Assembly (NCBI GenBank): GCA_963730785.1
Contig: CAVSTF010000016.1
Span: 186,001-250,000 of the forward strand
From: Bog-473 sp963730785
GTDB lineage: Bacteria > Actinomycetota > Acidimicrobiia > Acidimicrobiales > RAAP-2
Reading direction: 5' to 3'
Length of the DNA stretch: 64,000 nt
Position numbers and translations under genes: made by a program. Below are positions 17,302 to 25,643 of the stretch, in pieces. How positions within the stretch are numbered: the first letter of the stretch is position 1; each line of letters opens with the position of its first letter. Under the pieces are notes generated by a model that worked only from the letters and a program-made list of their open reading frames with translations, was not told the DNA's origin and did not search any database.

Positions 17302-18238
17302 CTATTTGTCCTTGGACGTGGTCATCGAAGCCACCAGTCCGTCGAGAATGTCCGACTCCGAAACGAGGCATTCCGACATCTCGAGACGCCGCATCGTCTG
17401 GCGCAATATGAGTGCCCCGCCGACAATGACATCCTGCCGTCCCTCCACCATGCCCGGTCGCAGGCGCCGGTCGGCCGCCGCCTCTTGGGACAGCAGATCG
17501 CACCAGCGCTCGACGTCGGCCAGGGTCAGGATGGCGTGGTGCACCTGGTCTCGGTCGTAGGTGGTCAGACCCAGATTGAGCGACGTAATGGTCGTGACCG
17601 TGCCCGCGAGACCGATGAGGCGACTCTGCGGTCGAAGCGAAGCCAGTGCCGGTACCGCCGCCAGCGCTCGATCGAGTTCCGATGCGATGCCTTCCAGCAG
17701 GTTGACGAGTTCTTCCGCGCGTTGGTGGATCATGCTGCAGGTAGCGCTCCGACATCCGCACACATCCCATCTGAGTGGAATAGGCGCCGATGTGGCCGTC
17801 CCGGGCCACAATGAGCTCGGTTGATCCACCGCCGATATCGAGCACGACATCGTCCCCGGCGCAGGGCGCCAGGCCAGCGGTCGCACCGGCATAGGACAAC
17901 TCGCCCTCTTCGGTGCCGCTGAGGATTTCGGCTTCGGTGCCCGCCGCCTCGGCCGCCTGGGCCAAGAACTCACTGCCGTTCTCGGCATCGCGAGCGGCCG
18001 ACGTGGCCGCCAATCGCGAGCGTTCGACACCGGTGGCGTCCATGATCTGCCGGTACTCGCGCAATACCGACAGGGTGCGCTCGACCGCTTCGGGGGCCAA
18101 CCGACCGGTGGCGTCGACCCCTTGGCCGAGCCGGGTGATGCGCATTTCGCGGGCGAGGACCGCACCGCTGGGATCCACCACCAACAATCGGGTCGAGTTC
18201 GTCCCGCAATCAAGGGCGGCCACGCGTGGGGTCTGCAT
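17302..18238 (-). CDS. Ppx/GppA family phosphatase (frame-disrupted)
   Basis: An exopolyphosphatase/pppGpp phosphohydrolase-type protein. The N-terminal half reads AALDCGTNSTRLLVVDPSGA and VVLDIGGGSTELIV, the two phosphate-binding loops of the ASKHA fold. The C-terminal half (RLIGLAGTVTTITSLNLGL, ERWCDLLSQ) is in another frame. The break is near 17715-17725: dropping one G turns the junction into PPTREEL, the usual family sequence, and the gene becomes 311 codons plus stop. Hence probably a one-base insertion error rather than decay. It lies downstream of DUF501 and ftsB in a conserved actinobacterial order. Confidence 0.85.
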
Positions 18239-18272
18239 GCCATTGGATTAGCACACCGGCCAGGAGGCCCCG

Positions 18273-18731
18273 CTAGCGCTCGAGGCCGATTTGGGCGGCG
18301 GCCCACTCCCCCACGGGATCGTCACCGCCGGCCAACCACCACGCCACATGGGCGTGGAGGCACTTCACCCCCTGCCGTGTGCCACCAACGCCACCGCTGG
18401 GCTTGGGCCCGGTCCAGTCGTCGGGCAGCAAGGCATCTCGCTCGGCCGCATAGCGATGATGGGCCGCCGATAGCAGCTCCGGTGAGACCGCCGCCTCGGC
18501 TTGCCGGACCCCGCCCGTTGATTCCAATCGGCTCACCTCAGCCCGGACCTCGGGGTCGATCAACCAATACCGGGTCGGCATGGGCGTGCCGTCATTGAGC
18601 AGTGGTGCGTTGGCGATCACCATCGGTTGCCCATTGGGTCGGCGGACCGTCACCTCGAAGCTTCCGGCCGGGACCCGACCCAGCAGCTCGGTCACCGCCA
18701 GCACGTCGTCCGACGTGCTCGGGGTGCTCAA
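18273..18731 (-). CDS. DUF501 protein
   Basis: A 152-residue DUF501 protein, a conserved actinobacterial family of unknown function usually found between ftsB and ppx, exactly as here. Recognisable parts are EVTVRRPNGQPMVIANAPLL, the TRYWLIDPEVRAEVSRLE segment and the ending GGTRQGVKCLHAHVAWWLAG. The TTG start at 18731 overlaps the ftsB stop; a later internal start cannot be excluded. Confidence 0.9.
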   Translation of the reverse strand: MSTPSTSDDVLAVTELLGRVPAGSFEVTVRRPNGQPMVIANAPLLNDGTPMPTRYWLIDPEVRAEVSRLESTGGVRQAEAAVSPELLSAAHHRYAAERDALLPDDWTGPKPSGGVGGTRQGVKCLHAHVAWWLAGGDDPVGEWAAAQIGLER

Positions 18732-19240
18732 CGCCAGAATTCGAGCGCGTGCAACATCCGGTTGAACAGGCTGGCCGACGACTGCACGGCCGCCTTATTG
18801 GTGGGCGTCGTGGTGGACGTCGTTGACGCGCCGGATGTGAGTCCGGCGGAGCCCGACGGCGCCACCGGACCTTGGGTGCCCGGGTCGCCGGCATACGGCG
18901 CCGTGGCTGAGCCGGTGCCGGCCGGGGGCAGGATTTCAAATGCTTCCTGACCCGGGTTGACCAACTGATACTGCTGACGAGCGATACGGCTGATTTCCGA
19001 GTTGCTGCTCAGCTCCTTGCGCTCCTGCGTCAGCGCGGTGTCCTGGGAATGCAACTGCGCCAGCTGGGTCTGCGAAGCGGCCAGGCTGGCTCGCTGGTGG
19101 TACAGCGCGCCGGCCGGGAACCAGGCCGCCAGAATGCCGGCCGACAGCACGACGGCGCCCGCCAGCATGAAGCGGGTGCGTCGGACATCGCGTGAACGAT
19201 GCCGCTCGGCCCGTGAGATCTTCTTAGTGGGCGGCGCCAT
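18728..19240 (-). CDS. ftsB: Septum formation initiator (FtsB/DivIC) family protein
   Basis: A 170-residue bitopic membrane protein of the FtsB/DivIC family, part of the divisome with FtsL and FtsQ. A basic N-terminus (ISRAERHRSRDVRRTR) precedes one membrane helix (LAGAVVLSAGILAAWFPAGA). A coiled coil (LAASQTQLAQLHSQDTALTQ) and the SRIARQQYQLVNPGQEAFEI motif typical of the family follow. The C-terminal 65 residues are a Pro/Ser/Thr-rich tail. The ATG at 19240 is chosen; it overlaps the end of eno by 17 bp, as commonly seen. Confidence 0.88.
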   Translation of the reverse strand: MAPPTKKISRAERHRSRDVRRTRFMLAGAVVLSAGILAAWFPAGALYHQRASLAASQTQLAQLHSQDTALTQERKELSSNSEISRIARQQYQLVNPGQEAFEILPPAGTGSATAPYAGDPGTQGPVAPSGSAGLTSGASTTSTTTPTNKAAVQSSASLFNRMLHALEFWR

Positions 19241-20519
19241 GCCCACCGCCTGAGATTCGTGATCGGCCGGGGTAGATGGCCGACTGTCCGAGATCCTCTT
19301 CAATTCGCAAGAGTTGGTTGTACTTGGCCACCCGGTCCGAACGGGCCGGCGCGCCGGTCTTGATCTGACCCACGTTGGTGGCCACGGCCAGATCGGCGAT
19401 GGTGGTGTCCTCGGTCTCACCCGACCGGTGCGACATCACCGCGCTGTAGGAGGAGCGGTTGGCCAGCGCCACCGTCTCCAAGGTTTCGGTCAGGGTGCCG
19501 ATCTGGTTGACCTTGATCAGCACGGAGTTGGCCACACCCTCGCGAATGCCCCGCTCCAACAGTTCGACGTTGGTCACGAACAGGTCATCGCCCACCAGCT
19601 GCACGCTGCTGCCGATGGACTTGGTCAGCGAGGCCCATCCGTCCCAGTCCTCTTCGGCCATCCCGTCTTCAATGGAGACGATGGGATAGCGGTGCACCAA
19701 ATCGGACCAATAGTCGGTCATCTCGTTGGAGCTGAGCGTGCGCCCCTCGCCGGCAATGACGTAGACCCCGTCCTGCCACAGCTCGCTGGTGGCCGGGTCC
19801 ATGGCCAGGGCAATCTCGTCGCCCGGCACGCGGCCGGCCCGCTCAATGGCTTCCATCAGCAGCTTTACGGCGTCTTCGTTGGTCGGGAGGTCCGGGGCAA
19901 AGCCGCCCTCGTCCCCCACCAGCGTGGAGAGGCCACGTTCGGACAACGTCGTCTTGAGTGATTGGTAGACCTCAACACCCCACCGCAAGCCTTCGCTGAA
20001 GGAGGCGGCGCCAACGGGCATGATCATGAACTCTTGGAAGTCGATTGAGTTGCTGGCGTGCACCCCGCCGTTGAGCACATTCATCATCGGGACAGGCAAC
20101 ACGTGCGCGTTGGTGCCACCGACGGAGCGGTACAGCGGGAGACCGAGTTCGTCGGCCACTGCCTTGGCGTTGGCCAGCGACACCGCCAGCATGGCGTTGG
20201 CACCGAGACGACCTTTGTCGGGCGTGCCGTCGAGATCGATCATGGTGAAGTCGATGGCGCGCTGATCCAGTGCGTCCAGCCCTTCGAGGGCATCGGCAAT
20301 TTCAACGTTGACATTGGCCACCGCTCGGGCCACACCCTTGCCACCGAAGCGGCTGTCGCCGTCGCGTAATTCGACCGCTTCGTGCATGCCGGTGGACGCG
20401 CCGGAGGGCGAAATGGCCCGACCGCGGCTGCCCGAGTCGAGCATCACTTCAGCTTCAACGGTCGGATTGCCGCGAGAGTCGAGGACTTCTCGGGCAATCA
20501 CCTGATCAATGGCGCTCAA
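19224..20519 (-). CDS. eno: Enolase
   Basis: A 431-residue enolase, which interconverts 2-phosphoglycerate and phosphoenolpyruvate in glycolysis. Motifs include EVLDSRGNPTVEAEVML, LPVPMMNVLNGGVHASN, QLVGDDLFVTN with a metal-ligand Asp, LIKVNQIGTLTET with the catalytic Lys and MSHRSGETEDTTIADLAV. The TTG at 20519 is preferred over an ATG at 20555: it gives the standard N-terminus, family length and a GAGGGAG site 7 nt upstream. It lies 60 bp downstream of mazG and overlaps ftsB. Confidence 0.97.
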   Translation of the reverse strand: MSAIDQVIAREVLDSRGNPTVEAEVMLDSGSRGRAISPSGASTGMHEAVELRDGDSRFGGKGVARAVANVNVEIADALEGLDALDQRAIDFTMIDLDGTPDKGRLGANAMLAVSLANAKAVADELGLPLYRSVGGTNAHVLPVPMMNVLNGGVHASNSIDFQEFMIMPVGAASFSEGLRWGVEVYQSLKTTLSERGLSTLVGDEGGFAPDLPTNEDAVKLLMEAIERAGRVPGDEIALAMDPATSELWQDGVYVIAGEGRTLSSNEMTDYWSDLVHRYPIVSIEDGMAEEDWDGWASLTKSIGSSVQLVGDDLFVTNVELLERGIREGVANSVLIKVNQIGTLTETLETVALANRSSYSAVMSHRSGETEDTTIADLAVATNVGQIKTGAPARSDRVAKYNQLLRIEEDLGQSAIYPGRSRISGGGHGAAH

Positions 20520-20579
20520 TGCTTCACTCCCTCGGCGTCTTCCCTGGTAGGACACCGGTCCAACAGACTAGTTGGTGCC

Positions 20580-21992
20580 TCAGGGCGATTTAGGGACAGC
20601 CTCCGTTGCCTGAATCTGGGCCGTGTAGGCCAGTGCTCGATCACGCAGTGCCTGCTCGGGGTCAATGCTGAGGCGACGAGCCAAGTTGGCCACCCCGAAC
20701 AACAGCTCGCCGATCTGGCGCACGGCGCTGGCATTCTCACTATCCAAGGTGTCATCCGCACCGGTCGATGGATTGCTGGTGGCGGCCCGGTTGGTCGATT
20801 CCAGCAACGCCACCAGTGTGGTGACGTCGTTAGCCAATACCGGATCGGGCATGCCCACCGACATGGCCTTGCGCTGCAGTTTGGTGGAGAGCAACAAAGC
20901 TGGAAGGTGGGTTGGAATGCCCTCGGTCACACTGCTGCGACCCTTCTCCTGCTTCTTGATGGCTTCCCAGTTGGTCACGACTTGGTCGGCCGAATCAACC
21001 TCGACGTCCCCGAACACATGCGGGTGCCGGTGCACCAGCTTGTCGTGCACGCCTTGGGCCACATCGGCCAAGGTGAACTGCCCCTCCTCCTCGGCCAGCC
21101 GGGCATGGAACACGATCTGGAATAGGAGGTCACCCAGCTCTTCCTGCAGGTGGGTGGCGGCGGCAACAGAGTTGTCCGAGGCGTCCATCTCGCCCAGGGC
21201 GTCGAGGACTTCATAGGACTCCTCCAGCAGATGCGGCATCAGCGTGGCATGGGTCTGCTTGCGATCCCACGGGCACTCCGCCCGCAACCTGGCCATCAGG
21301 TCTTCGAGGCGAGCCATCTCACGTTCCACCGAGCGCGTGGCTCGAGCCGGCACGAACAGTGAGGTGAGATGGTCCGGTGCGATGGTGCGGTCCATGTCCC
21401 ACCAACCCACGGTCAGCACCTGTTCGTCGGGCAATCCCAAATGATGCAGCACGACCACGTCGGGCAGGTCTTCGTCCTCATGCGCCGAGAGCTTCACCTC
21501 AGAGAGCAAGTTCGTGGTCCAGCACTGGGCGATGAGGAGGGGGCCATGGCCGTCGTGCTGGCCGAACTGCTCGGCGTCGACCAGGCGCACCCCCTCGGAA
21601 ATGGGATCGAGGCCCAAGCGCTCCCAGGCCAGGTCGAGAAACGACAGCGCTGGTATCACGGTCACATCCACGCGGGGGTCGGCCCGCAACAGTTCCACCG
21701 TCCGCTCGGCAATCAGGGGCGAACCTGGCACGGCATAGGTGAGCTCTTCCACCGTGGACGCGGCCGCGACGAGGGTCTCAACCAAGGCGCCATAGACCTG
21801 TTCAAAGGTGTCGGCCGATTCGTACAGCTCGTCGAGCGACGGCACTTGGCTGAACGCCTGGGCCGCCGGGTGGCGACGGGTGCGCAAGTAGGCGGTGCCC
21901 CGCCCGAGGCGTTCGATCACGCCCGCGCTGAGGTACTCAGGCCCGGCCGGGCCCAGACCCACCACGGTGATGCGGGGACGAGGCCGTCCCAC
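20580..21992 (-). CDS. mazG: MazG nucleotide pyrophosphohydrolase with N-terminal tetrapyrrole methylase-like domain
   Basis: A 470-residue fusion. Residues 1-210 are a tetrapyrrole (corrin/porphyrin) methylase-like domain (ITVVGLGPAGPEYLSAGVIE, AVPGSPLIAERTVELL). Residues 240-350 are a MazG domain with CPWDRKQTHATLMPHLLEES, the EExxE metal site and HRHPHVFGDVEV. MazG hydrolyses non-canonical NTPs to monophosphates. The same fusion is known as Bacillus YabN. The C-terminal MazG-like repeat (RQIGELLFGVANLARRLSID) is also present. It lies between the SurA-like gene (3-bp gap) and eno. Confidence 0.93.
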   Translation of the reverse strand: MGRPRPRITVVGLGPAGPEYLSAGVIERLGRGTAYLRTRRHPAAQAFSQVPSLDELYESADTFEQVYGALVETLVAAASTVEELTYAVPGSPLIAERTVELLRADPRVDVTVIPALSFLDLAWERLGLDPISEGVRLVDAEQFGQHDGHGPLLIAQCWTTNLLSEVKLSAHEDEDLPDVVVLHHLGLPDEQVLTVGWWDMDRTIAPDHLTSLFVPARATRSVEREMARLEDLMARLRAECPWDRKQTHATLMPHLLEESYEVLDALGEMDASDNSVAAATHLQEELGDLLFQIVFHARLAEEEGQFTLADVAQGVHDKLVHRHPHVFGDVEVDSADQVVTNWEAIKKQEKGRSSVTEGIPTHLPALLLSTKLQRKAMSVGMPDPVLANDVTTLVALLESTNRAATSNPSTGADDTLDSENASAVRQIGELLFGVANLARRLSIDPEQALRDRALAYTAQIQATEAVPKSP

Positions 21993-21995
21993 GCG

Positions 21996-23147
21996 CTACC
22001 CGGGCGTTCCGGTGGAGGAAGTCGCTGGAGCGGTCGCCACGGTGGCCACGTTGACGGCGGGGTTCAAGACCTCGAGTTGGCTGGGCGCCGTCGGCGGCAG
22101 CACGGCCAAGTCCTTGACCGTCCACGTGCCGTAGCGAGCGTCGATGGAGACGTTCGCCTTTTCTTCGGCCTTGCTGATCGCGGTGTGGGTCTTGGAGGCG
22201 CCCGCACTCTGCACGGCCAACTTCACTTCGGCCAGGGCGGTCGTGAACGGTGACTGCGTGAACTTGGTGAACTCGAGCAGCACGTAGTCGCTGCCGTCTG
22301 TGATCGGAGTCGACACCGTGTTCACCGGTAACGAGGCGAGCCCGATGCTGGCCGGCACCTGGCTGGTGATTTGGTACTTGATCGGGCAACCCTGAGCCCC
22401 ACCACCACCGCCAGCCGCCGTGGCGGCGGCGATCACTGTGTCGAATGAGGAGCCGGGCGTTGCTTGGGCTGCGGCCGCCTGGGCATCGGCCAGGGAGGGG
22501 AAGGTGGCGACCGAGTAACAGGCTTCCTCGAAATCGCCGTTGTGCTCATAGAAGTATTTCTGCAGGTCTTGCGTGGAGGAACCGACGCCCGACAACTGCT
22601 CCTCCAGCAGGCTGACCGTGGCGGCGTACTTGACCAGATTGTTGACGAACGCCGACGGCATGGTCTTCAACACCTCGGCGCCGGTGGTGGTGGAGGTGGC
22701 GCCGGGGCAGGAGATGTTGTTCGACTGGAGCTCCTGCAAAATGGACGTCACTTGCACATCCAGGTTGGCCCGCGCGGTGGCCAGCTCGGCTTTGGTCACC
22801 GAGATGTGATCCTGGTCGGCCAGTTGGAACACAATGTCGTGCCCGATTTCGGTGTTGAGGAAGGTCGACACGAACGCGGAGTTCACGGCGGTGTAGGGAC
22901 CATCGTCGGACTGCAGGCCGGCGCCGAACACGTTGGGCGCCGCATCCTGACCTTGGGTGGCCACGAGCTGCTCACCGTTCAGGAAGCAGTAGTAGAGCTT
23001 GCTGTGCGCCACCGCGGTGACGTCGGCGGTCAGCGAGTTCTGACTGATGGTGACGCCGTTCACGCTGGCCGCATTGGTCGGCACCGCGAACGATGCCCAG
23101 GCCAGGCCACCGGCCAGGACGATGAGGAGAATCAGGAGCCGCTTCAC
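21996..23147 (-). CDS. SurA N-terminal/PpiC-like exported foldase
   Basis: A 383-residue exported protein with a signal anchor (KRLLILLIVLAGGLAWASFA), then a SurA-like helical N-terminal domain (ASVNGVTISQNSLTADVTAV) and a degenerate parvulin-like C-terminal region (TPITDGSDYVLLEFTKFTQ). Its place before mazG in this actinobacterial order supports a role as a secretion chaperone; isomerase activity is doubtful because the active-site residues are not evident. The GTG at 23147 is chosen over a TTG at 23165 because a TACTAT box ends 9 nt before it, suggesting a leaderless start. Confidence 0.82.
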   Translation of the reverse strand: MKRLLILLIVLAGGLAWASFAVPTNAASVNGVTISQNSLTADVTAVAHSKLYYCFLNGEQLVATQGQDAAPNVFGAGLQSDDGPYTAVNSAFVSTFLNTEIGHDIVFQLADQDHISVTKAELATARANLDVQVTSILQELQSNNISCPGATSTTTGAEVLKTMPSAFVNNLVKYAATVSLLEEQLSGVGSSTQDLQKYFYEHNGDFEEACYSVATFPSLADAQAAAAQATPGSSFDTVIAAATAAGGGGGAQGCPIKYQITSQVPASIGLASLPVNTVSTPITDGSDYVLLEFTKFTQSPFTTALAEVKLAVQSAGASKTHTAISKAEEKANVSIDARYGTWTVKDLAVLPPTAPSQLEVLNPAVNVATVATAPATSSTGTPG

Positions 23148-23156
23148 GCGCCGCGC

Positions 23157-23162
23157 ATAGTA
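23157..23162 (-). promoter_or_regulatory. Candidate -10 box (TACTAT) of a leaderless promoter
   Basis: On the - strand TACTAT lies 9 nt before the GTG start of the SurA-like gene. No ribosome binding site separates them. It would drive the surA-like, mazG and eno operon. Confidence 0.45.
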
Positions 23163-23258
23163 CAAGGTGCCGCTGAGAAGCTCGAAATTCTGGGCCTCCA
23201 GCAGGCATTTCGATCCCCACCTGCCTCTGGTCTTTGCCCTATCGTGACGGGCTTCGAC

Positions 23259-25643
23259 ATGCGCGTCCCCTTACTGGCCCCGGACCACCCCCGCCTGACG
23301 GGGGGGACTGCCCGGGTCAGACGAATGGTGTCCGGCCCGCATGTGGTGCCCGTGCTGTTGGTGGTGGTCGCCGTGGTGGCGGCCAATGGGCTGTACCTCT
23401 TCCACATTCTCAACCCGAACCCCATCAATCTGATTTCCAAAATTGGCGTGGTCAACAAGGGGGGCTACCTGGTCGGCTCGCCGGCGCTCGATCCGAACTA
23501 TGGGTTCACCGCCCAATCGCTCGGGCACCTGGTCGCCCTGGACTGGCTGCACGGCCACATCCCTTGGTGGAATCCCTACGAGGGGCTCGGGGCCCCGCTG
23601 GCCGGCGAAATGCAGTCCGGCGTGTTCTTCCCGCCCACCCTGCTCCTGTATTTCTCGGACGGGCAGATCTACTCGCACGCGTTGATCGAGCTGGTGGCCG
23701 GCCTCAGCACCTACTTCCTCCTGGTTCGGATGGGTCTGGGCCGAGCGGCGTCGGTGGCCGGCGGAGTGGCCTTCGCGCTCACCTCGGCCTATGCCTGGTT
23801 CTCCCACGCCCCGGCCAACCCCATCGCCTTCCTCCCGCTGCTGTTGCTGGGGGTCGAGGGTGCGGCCAAGGCGACTGATTGGCGGCGCTCCTGGAGCTGG
23901 GTGACCATCGCGGTCGCCCTGGCCCTCTCCCTCGGCGCCGGGTTTCCCGAGACGGCCTATTGCGACGGGCTCGTCGCTGGCTTCTGGATCGTGGCCCGCG
24001 CCATCAGCCTGCGCCGACTCTGGTGGCCCTTCGTGGCCCGGGTGTTACTGGGCGCCCTCGTCGGCCTCCTGCTGGCGGCACCCGTGCTGGTGGCCTTCCT
24101 CGACTATCTCAAGGTGTCATTCGTCGGCGGCCACGATGGCGTGTTCTCTGGGGTGTCGCTGCCGCACGCCGCCTTGGCCCAAGAGGTCACGCCGTACATC
24201 TTCGGGCCCATCGCCGCCTTCAGCACCGCCGACAAGTCGGGCACGTTGGCCAGCGTGTGGGGGAACACCGGGGGCTACCTGTCGGTCGCCGTCATCATTT
24301 TGGCTTTGATCGGCTTGTACGGCTCGCGCCACCGGGCCGTTCGTATCGGCCTGGTGGCCTGGGTCGTGGTCGCCCTCGGCCGCAGCTTCGGCGTCACTCC
24401 CTTTCTGCAGATCATCAACGACCTGCCGGCCATGCGTTCGGTGGCCTTCTACCGCTATGCCAATCCGAGTTGGGACCTGGCCCTCATTGTGCTGGCCGCC
24501 CTCGGACTCGACGACGTGGTGCGCAGGCTGGTGCCCCGATGGTGGATCCTTCTCTGCACCGCCCTCACGTTGCTGATGGTGTACCTGGCCCGACTGGGCG
24601 CCAGCGTGACCTTGGCCCACCTCCACCGGGTGGCCCAAAGTCAGCTCTGGGCAAACTGGTCGGTTGGATGGGCCTTGGGCGTGACCGTTGTGCTCGCCAT
24701 CATCGCCCTGCAGTTGCGCAACCGGGTCGGCGCCGTCCTGCTGTGCGCCATCGTCTGCCTCGACGCGGTGGGCATGTTCATCGTGCCCGAGCTCTCCGCC
24801 TCGCAGTCAGCCCACATCGAGACCGGAGCGGTGACGTACCTGCAGCAACATGCCGGCCTCTACCGCTTCTATACCTTCGGTCCGTTGGGACCGAACTACG
24901 GCTCCTATTTCGAGATCCCGTCGTTGAACGCCAATGACCTCCCGACACCCGAACTGTTCGCCCACTACCTCATCAAGCATCTCGACAAGGATGCCTATCC
25001 GACCATCTTCAATGGCAACTATCGCCACAAGGCATCGGGGCCCACGTCGGTACAGGAATTCTTCCTGCACTTGCACGCCTTCGAAACCGCCGGGGTCAAA
25101 TACTTCATCACCAACCCCGGCTTCGACCCGCCGGCCAACGAGGGCATCCGGCGAGTCCACGCCGACTCCATCGACGATGTGTTCTCACTGCCCGATCCAC
25201 ATCACTTCTTCCAGGTCGTGTCAGGTGGGGGCTGCCTGTCGGACGATCGGGCGGTGGACACGGTGGGCCTGATCTGCATCAAGCCGGCCACCATTGTGCG
25301 CCACGAGCTCTATATGAAGGGCTGGACCGCCACCGTGAACGGCAAGCAGGTGCCAGTCACTCGAGATGGTCCCTTCGAAGAAGTCAAGGTGGCCAAGGGC
25401 GATTCGGTGGTGCACTTCACCTTCGCCCCCCCACACCTGGAGGCGGCGGTGGGTGCTTTCGTGTTGGGTCTGCTCCTGATCATCCCCTTCCCCATGTTCC
25501 TGCGGCGCCGGCGGCTCAGTTCCCTTCGGCCGCCGGCGGGAGTAGGTCCTCAATCAGTTCACGCAAGGCATCGGCGGCCAGTGTCCCCTTCGGCAAGGGC
25601 ACCAGGAGCTGATCCAATTCCTCGCGGTAGGTCGCCCCGGTGA
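23259..25643 (+). CDS. Large polytopic membrane protein, YfhO-like
   Basis: A 794-residue integral membrane protein. Residues 1-650 hold about twelve helices (HVVPVLLVVVAVVAANGLYL, GLLLAAPVLVAFLDYL, ALGLDDVVRRLVPRWW). An extracytoplasmic region with RHELYMKGWTATVNGKQVPV and a last helix follow. This layout matches YfhO-type proteins, thought to be lipid-linked sugar transferases. The frame is open far upstream, but that part is antisense to the SurA-like gene; the ATG at 23259 opens the hydrophobic protein. The final 42 codons run 128 bp into mfd on the other strand and look non-conserved. Confidence 0.8.
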   Translation: MRVPLLAPDHPRLTGGTARVRRMVSGPHVVPVLLVVVAVVAANGLYLFHILNPNPINLISKIGVVNKGGYLVGSPALDPNYGFTAQSLGHLVALDWLHGHIPWWNPYEGLGAPLAGEMQSGVFFPPTLLLYFSDGQIYSHALIELVAGLSTYFLLVRMGLGRAASVAGGVAFALTSAYAWFSHAPANPIAFLPLLLLGVEGAAKATDWRRSWSWVTIAVALALSLGAGFPETAYCDGLVAGFWIVARAISLRRLWWPFVARVLLGALVGLLLAAPVLVAFLDYLKVSFVGGHDGVFSGVSLPHAALAQEVTPYIFGPIAAFSTADKSGTLASVWGNTGGYLSVAVIILALIGLYGSRHRAVRIGLVAWVVVALGRSFGVTPFLQIINDLPAMRSVAFYRYANPSWDLALIVLAALGLDDVVRRLVPRWWILLCTALTLLMVYLARLGASVTLAHLHRVAQSQLWANWSVGWALGVTVVLAIIALQLRNRVGAVLLCAIVCLDAVGMFIVPELSASQSAHIETGAVTYLQQHAGLYRFYTFGPLGPNYGSYFEIPSLNANDLPTPELFAHYLIKHLDKDAYPTIFNGNYRHKASGPTSVQEFFLHLHAFETAGVKYFITNPGFDPPANEGIRRVHADSIDDVFSLPDPHHFFQVVSGGGCLSDDRAVDTVGLICIKPATIVRHELYMKGWTATVNGKQVPVTRDGPFEEVKVAKGDSVVHFTFAPPHLEAAVGAFVLGLLLIIPFPMFLRRRRLSSLRPPAGVGPQSVHARHRRPVSPSARAPGADPIPRGRSPR

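Noticed and set aside
22464..23258. Long upstream extension of the YfhO-like frame (about 265 codons)
   Set aside because: It is antisense to the SurA-like gene, is Gly/Arg/Val-rich and has no membrane character. The ATG at 23259 opens the recognisable protein.
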